A stretch of DNA of 64,000 nt from DASRAP01 sp964503275 (GTDB taxonomy: Bacteria; Gemmatimonadota; Gemmatimonadetes; Gemmatimonadales; Gemmatimonadaceae). Location: contig CAZCZO010000003.1 in NCBI GenBank assembly GCA_964503275.1, positions 1 to 64,000 on the forward strand, read 5' to 3'. The position numbers were made by a program, and so were the translations under genes. The notes below the pieces were generated by a model. It was not told the DNA's origin, did no database searches, and saw only the letters and a program-made list of their open reading frames with translations. This document shows positions 60,069 to 64,000 of this stretch, one piece after another; within the stretch, counting starts at the first letter, position 1, and the number at the start of each line of letters is the position of its first letter.

Positions 60069-60608
60069 TCAGCTCGCCGTGAGGACGTACGTGATGGTCA
60101 GCGTGTACGCGCCCGGCGGATCCGTCAGCTTCCAAGTGGTCAGCAGGGACACCTCTTGCGCGTGACCGGAGGCGTCGTAGCCGCCCGGCGTCCCGCCGCT
60201 GATGAGCGTCGCGGCCGTGTTCGACAACGCCGTCCCACCCGTCGGGAACACCCCGGCCTTCCACAGCACGTCACCGATCGGCTTCGAATTGTTCCAGGCG
60301 CCCGCGATCGTGACGGACCACGGCACGTTCGCCGCCACACGCACCGTCGCGATGCTGTTGTTGGTGCGCTCCTGCTGGCCCGCGCTGAGCTCACTCTCCG
60401 AGGCGTCGACCCAATTCGGCGCCGCGATCGTCGTCGCCGGCGACGCCGCATTCAGGCGCGCGAAGTACGGCACCGTCACGGTGAGCGGCTGCTGCACGTT
60501 GCACGTGCCCGCCGACGTCCGGTCACAGGAGAACTGCGCCGAGGCCTGCATGGGGACCACGACCACCGCCGCGCTCAGCGCAGCCACAGCGAAACGCTTC
60601 AACATCAT
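60069..60608 (-). CDS. Major fibre-subunit-like protein C (spore-coat-U-like)
   Basis: A 179-aa exported protein, first gene of the operon. The ATG at 60608 (or 60605) follows GGAGG. The signal ends at ...VVVPMQASAQ. The mature part starts with a Cys pair (FSCDRTSAGTCNVQ) and contains PWSVTIAGAWNN, the shared NSKPIGDVLW motif and a C-terminal DPPGAYTLTITYVLTAS strand. This pattern matches secreted beta-sandwich subunits assembled by a chaperone. As the first and probably most strongly translated gene, it is the best candidate for the main fibre protein. Confidence 0.65.
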   Translation of the reverse strand: MMLKRFAVAALSAAVVVVPMQASAQFSCDRTSAGTCNVQQPLTVTVPYFARLNAASPATTIAAPNWVDASESELSAGQQERTNNSIATVRVAANVPWSVTIAGAWNNSKPIGDVLWKAGVFPTGGTALSNTAATLISGGTPGGYDASGHAQEVSLLTTWKLTDPPGAYTLTITYVLTAS

Positions 60609-60887
60609 CTTCAACGACCTCCAAGGGTGAGTTGCTTCGAGCTACGATTCCATGTGTACGAGACGACCAGTCGGCGTCGCGCGTCAAACTTCCTGTCACT
60701 GACGTGCAAAGCGACACTCGCGTGTCGCCAATCCCGAAAGCTACACCAACCCGAATCGGATTCCAAGCGCGGAGGTTCCGCTCGACCGTGCGCAGCACGC
60801 CACTTGCTCGCAGTCACATCCTACCATGTGATACAACGCACATCGCACTCACTGTCGCATAATCGAACACTCGCACTCGACCGGCGC
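60609..60887. other. Promoter region of the fibre operon
   Basis: A 279-bp gap between two minus-strand genes. It must hold the fibre-operon promoter; a TTGACG (minus strand) is present about 80 bp from the start, but I cannot place a convincing -10 box. No gene, terminator or RNA element is evident. Confidence 0.4.
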
Positions 60888-61676
60888 CTACGCGCGAGCC
60901 GAGAGCCACTCCCCCACGACCGCAAAGAGCGCATCCCGCCCAGCGTCCGCCGCCACCACATGCCCCACGTCGTCACGCCACAACAGCGTCTTGTCCACGG
61001 CGCCTAGCCGCGCGAACCCGCGACGCGCCGACGCGCGGGACACCCGGTAATCCTCGCGGCCCTGCACCATCAGCACGGGACTGCGTAGCGCCCCGGACAC
61101 CGCGCGCGCGCCATCCACCACGCGGCGCAACTCGTTCACCGTCTCGGGCGTGAACGCCCCACCGCCCAGCGCCTCGGCGCGTGCCACCGGATCCAAGATC
61201 CCTCGCGACGGATCGCCCCGCAACGTCGGCATCGCCAAGCGCACCACGGGCCACAACCGCGACACGGCCCGCGCCGGCATGCCCATCGACAAATATGGGG
61301 CGAACAGCACGACCGCTGCAGCCGGCCGCTCCACCGCGAGCGTGACCGCCAGCGCGCCCCCCATCGACTGGCCCATCAGCACCGGCGTCGCATAGCGCGC
61401 ACAGACCGCCTGCCACGCCGCGCGTGACGCCGCCCACCAGGCCTCCGCCCGACCCTCCGCCGCGAACACCTCGGGACCTCGCCCATGGCCGGGCAAGAGC
61501 GGCGCGTGCACGCCCCAGCCCGCGGCATGCAACCACTTCGCCAGCGCGCGCACCGATTGTGGCGTGTCGTTGAAGCCGTGGAGCAGCAGGGCGCCGCGTG
61601 GTCCCGGCGCGTCCCACACGATCGGCTCCGCGCCCACCAGCACCCCATCGGGATGACGCGGCCGCGGATCCGACAC
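60888..61676 (-). CDS. Alpha/beta hydrolase (monoacylglycerol lipase/carboxylesterase-like)
   Basis: A 262-aa serine hydrolase. It starts at a GTG (61676), 3 bp after the MoeB stop. The fold shows LLLHGFNDTP (oxyanion), GQSMGGALAVT (GxSxG nucleophile), the acid region LMVQGREDYRVS and the His in DVGHVVA. Lipase-type alpha/beta hydrolases of this length act on acylglycerols or small esters in the cytoplasm. The tight spacing suggests co-transcription with the MoeB/ThiF gene. Confidence 0.8.
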   Translation of the reverse strand: MSDPRPRHPDGVLVGAEPIVWDAPGPRGALLLHGFNDTPQSVRALAKWLHAAGWGVHAPLLPGHGRGPEVFAAEGRAEAWWAASRAAWQAVCARYATPVLMGQSMGGALAVTLAVERPAAAVVLFAPYLSMGMPARAVSRLWPVVRLAMPTLRGDPSRGILDPVARAEALGGGAFTPETVNELRRVVDGARAVSGALRSPVLMVQGREDYRVSRASARRGFARLGAVDKTLLWRDDVGHVVAADAGRDALFAVVGEWLSARA

Positions 61677-61679
61677 CGC

Positions 61680-62813
61680 TCAGTACCGGGCGACGGAGGG
61701 GTCCACCTCGACGCTCCACGCATCGATCCCGCCGGCCAGGTTGGCGACCCGCGTGTACCCCGCGGAGCGCAACCACTGCGCCGCCTGCTGGCTCCGCATC
61801 CCGTGGTGACAGAGCAACACCAGGTCGCGATCGCGGGGAAGCGAGGCGGCGCGCTCGACCAATTGCCCCAACGGCAGCAGTTGCGACCCCGCCACACGCG
61901 CCACCTCGTATTCCCAGGGCTCGCGCACATCCACGATCAACGGGGCGTCGCCCGCCGCCAGGCGCTGCGCCAATGCGCGCGGCGACAGCTGGACGATCGC
62001 GTCCCCGTGCGGCGCGGCCGGACGCAGGCCGCAGAACGCCTCGTAATCGATAAGCGTCGTTTGCTCACGGGTCCCGCAGACCGGACACGCCGGGTCGGGC
62101 CGCACCGCGATGCTGCGGAACTGCATGCGCGCCGCGTCCACCAGCAGCAGTCGGCCCACCAACGGGTCCCCAACACCCGTGAGCACCTTGATGACCTCGG
62201 TGGCCTGGATCATCCCCACGAGACCGGGGAGCACCCCGAACACCCCCGCCTCCGCGCAGGTCGGGATCAGCCCGGGCGGCGGCGGCTCGCGAAAGAGACA
62301 GCGATAGCACGCCGACCCCGGCACACCGAACACCGACACCTGCCCGTCGAAGCGCTCCACGCTGCCGTACACCACCGGGACCCTCGCCAACACGCCGGCA
62401 TCATTCACGAGGTAGCGGGTCGCGAAGTTGTCCGAGGCATCGACGATCAGCGTGTAGCGCCGCACGAGGTCCATCGCGTTGTCGGCGCGCAATGCCTCGG
62501 CGATGATCTCGACCTGGACATGCGGATTGATGTCCGCCAGCCGGTCCCGAGCCGACTCGACCTTCAAGCGCCCGATGTCGGCGCTGCCATGCAACAACTG
62601 GCGATGCAGGTTCGAGGCATCGACCACATCGAAGTCCACCAGCCCGATGGTCCCCACCCCCGCCGCGGCGAGATACATTGCCACCGGCGAACCCAACCCA
62701 CCGGCCCCGACGATCAGCACGCGCGCCGCCCGGAGTCGTGCCTGGCCCTCGATGCCGATGCCCGGCAGGCGGATCTGGCGCGCATACCGCTGGAGCTCTT
62801 CCGACGAAAGCAT
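61680..62813 (-). CDS. moeB: MoeB/ThiF-type adenylyltransferase with C-terminal rhodanese
   Basis: A 377-aa enzyme. The E1-like domain has the ATP motif VGAGGLGSPVAMYLA, an Asp in LVDFDVVD, Arg-finger-type RQLLHGSADIG, catalytic Cys in PTCAEAGVFGVLPG and a zinc site from CYRC and CPVC. The C-terminal rhodanese has active-site Cys in LLCHHGMRS. Such fused proteins activate and sulfurate the small ubiquitin-like carriers MoaD/ThiS or supply sulfur in tRNA/cofactor synthesis. The start ATG at 62813 abuts the start of the divergent peptidase gene. A TATATT lies just ahead on the minus strand, suggesting leaderless transcription. Confidence 0.9.
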   Translation of the reverse strand: MLSSEELQRYARQIRLPGIGIEGQARLRAARVLIVGAGGLGSPVAMYLAAAGVGTIGLVDFDVVDASNLHRQLLHGSADIGRLKVESARDRLADINPHVQVEIIAEALRADNAMDLVRRYTLIVDASDNFATRYLVNDAGVLARVPVVYGSVERFDGQVSVFGVPGSACYRCLFREPPPPGLIPTCAEAGVFGVLPGLVGMIQATEVIKVLTGVGDPLVGRLLLVDAARMQFRSIAVRPDPACPVCGTREQTTLIDYEAFCGLRPAAPHGDAIVQLSPRALAQRLAAGDAPLIVDVREPWEYEVARVAGSQLLPLGQLVERAASLPRDRDLVLLCHHGMRSQQAAQWLRSAGYTRVANLAGGIDAWSVEVDPSVARY

Positions 62814-63944
62814 ATGCCGAAATATACCCTGCTCCTCTGCGCCCTCGGCCTCGCCAGCACACCGGCGGTGTCCCAAGTGCGCGCGCGCGACCTCGGCCTG
62901 CGCCCGGGAGTGTTCGCCCCCGGCCCGCACAACGCGATCACCGACGTCGCCGGCGTGACGGTCGGCCATACGACCATCATCGACGGCGACTCCGTGCGCA
63001 CCGGCATCACGGCGATCCTGCCACACGGCGACGATCCGTATCAGTCGCGCGTACCCGCCGCGATCCATGTCGGCAACGGCTTCGGCAAGTTGCTGGGCTC
63101 CACGCAGGTCAATGAGCTCGGCGAGCTCGAGACCCCCATCTTGCTCACGTGCACCCTCTGCGTCTGGCGCGCGGCCGATGCGATGGTCGAATGGATGCTC
63201 GCGCGGCCGGGGATGGAGCGCGTGCGCTCGCTGAATCCCGTCGTGGCCGAGACCAACGACGGACGTCTGAACCCCGCGATCCGGGCGCGGCCCATCACCG
63301 CCGCGCAGGTCCAGCAGGCGCTCACTGGCGCGCGCAGCGGCCCCGTCGCTGAAGGCAGCGTGGGCGCCGGCACCGGGACCAGTGCCTTCGGATGGAAGGG
63401 CGGGATCGGTACCAGCTCCCGCATCCTGTCCGAGCGTCTGGGTGGCCACACGGTGGGCGTGCTCGTGCAGACGAACTTCGGTGGCCTGCTGACGATGGGG
63501 GGCGTCGAACTGTGGCGCACGCTCGGCCGGCACGGCTATGCCGCGGAGGCGCGCGCGCAGGCCGACAGTGGCTCGGTGATCGTCGTGATCGCCACCGACG
63601 CGCCGATCTCGGATCGCAACCTGGCGCGGCTCGCCAGCCGCGCGATGCTCGGGCTGGGTCGCACGGGGTCGTCCGCGTCGAACGGCAGCGGGGACTATGT
63701 GATCGCGTTCTCGACGCACTCCGCCGTGCGGCGTGTGGCGACCGCACGGCGGCATAGCATCACCGAGCTGGCCAACGAAGAGATGTCCGCGCTGTTCCAG
63801 GCCGTGGTCGAAGCCACCGAGGAGTCGGTGTACAACTCGCTGACGATGGCCACGACGGTGCGTTCACGCGGGGGGACCGTGGAGGCACTGCCCCTGGACC
63901 AGGTGCGATCCCTGCTTCGCGCCGCAGGGATCGGGCCGCGCTGA
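62814..63944 (+). CDS. P1-family peptidase (DmpA-like aminopeptidase)
   Basis: A 376-aa autoprocessing hydrolase. A Sec-type N-terminus (PKYTLLLCALGLASTPAVSQ) indicates export. The family motifs are ITDVAGVTVGHTTI, GNGFGKLLGSTQV near the front and FGWKGGIGTSSR, whose G-T-S-S carries the nucleophilic Ser freed by self-cleavage. LGRTGSSASNGSGDYVIAFS also fits. The family releases N-terminal D- or L-amino acids, or beta-peptides. Its start codon directly adjoins that of moeB (CATATG), so its promoter lies in the coding part of moeB. A 20-bp stem terminator covers its stop. Confidence 0.88.
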   Translation: MPKYTLLLCALGLASTPAVSQVRARDLGLRPGVFAPGPHNAITDVAGVTVGHTTIIDGDSVRTGITAILPHGDDPYQSRVPAAIHVGNGFGKLLGSTQVNELGELETPILLTCTLCVWRAADAMVEWMLARPGMERVRSLNPVVAETNDGRLNPAIRARPITAAQVQQALTGARSGPVAEGSVGAGTGTSAFGWKGGIGTSSRILSERLGGHTVGVLVQTNFGGLLTMGGVELWRTLGRHGYAAEARAQADSGSVIVVIATDAPISDRNLARLASRAMLGLGRTGSSASNGSGDYVIAFSTHSAVRRVATARRHSITELANEEMSALFQAVVEATEESVYNSLTMATTVRSRGGTVEALPLDQVRSLLRAAGIGPR

Positions 63945-63989
63945 CGACACACGCCGCGCGCCAGCCCGTGCGCGGCGTGTGTCGTCAGC
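63940..63989 (+). terminator. 20-bp perfect hairpin overlapping the stop codon
   Basis: Arms GCTGACGACACACGCCGCGC and GCGCGGCGTGTGTCGTCAGC pair perfectly around a GCCAGCCCGT loop. The left arm contains the TGA stop of the peptidase gene. There is no T tail within the window. Confidence 0.8.
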
Positions 63990-64000
63990 GAGCGACCTCG

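Noticed and set aside
1..64000. CRISPR array or Cas genes
   Set aside because: No regularly spaced repeats of 24-40 bp and no Cas motifs were seen; the KKAA-coding repeats at 39.9-40.4 kb are protein-coding.

Overview
The window is high-GC DNA with densely packed operons and many start/stop overlaps. I infer a Gemmatimonadota-type soil or sediment bacterium. The grounds are the combination of a sortilin/VPS10-like beta-propeller exported protein, many Sec and lipoprotein signal peptides, outer-membrane efflux systems, a type III glutamine synthetase and small zinc-ribbon proteins. The genus is not proven. There is no rRNA, phage block or CRISPR array; one tRNA (Cys, GCA) is present.

Left part (1-17.1 kb). 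An MhqR/MhqO-like quinone-detoxification locus (MarR regulator, two-domain ring-cleaving dioxygenase, start of a probable nitroreductase) sits next to a TetR-controlled RND efflux operon (TolC, lipoprotein adaptor, RND pump). Then come an esterase, a phosphatase/glycosyltransferase pair resembling compatible-solute synthesis, a 1061-aa sortilin-like exported protein, a TauE/SafE permease, a beta-propeller protein and an AraC regulator. A short relic of an AraC gene tail lies beyond the propeller gene.

Accessory island (about 17.3-21.4 kb). This stretch is visibly AT-richer. It holds seven small minus-strand genes: a lipoprotein, two unknowns, a DUF5677 gene broken by one amber codon, a DUF2283/toxin-like pair and a small membrane protein. 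Imperfect inverted repeats with R''/R' boxes like integron attC sites lie between several of them. No integrase is present, so it reads as an integron-cassette cluster lacking an integrase. It is bordered on the left by tandem IS-end-like repeats and lies 0.3 kb from tRNA-Cys.

Middle part (21.8-51.3 kb). Here are an ABC exporter, an exported esterase, type III and type I glutamine synthetases flanking a hybrid histidine kinase, an HD-GYP response regulator overlapping a second complete TolC/adaptor/RND operon, and a histone-H1-like Lys/Ala protein with an acidic N-terminus. A histidine kinase/NtrC pair follows, with a near-consensus sigma-54 promoter and an enhancer-like dyad in front of a stand-alone receiver gene. 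Next come a MerR/SDR/plasmid-RepA-like operon, an S41 protease operon (with a PD40 lipoprotein, YhaM-like nuclease, small membrane protein and methyltransferase), a zinc-ribbon gene and a cold-shock gene.

Right part (51.3-64 kb). A minus-strand YggX/GH3/NrtR-like group is followed by a six-gene surface-fibre locus. That locus has a PapD-like chaperone, three subunit-like proteins sharing a KP(I/V)GDxxW motif, a small lipoprotein, and a 953-aa secreted or outer-membrane protein where an usher would be expected but which does not look like a FimD/PapC usher. A divergent 161-aa exported protein sits beside it behind a strong promoter. The window ends with a serine hydrolase, a MoeB/ThiF-rhodanese protein and a DmpA-type P1 peptidase; the last two start head to head with abutting start codons.
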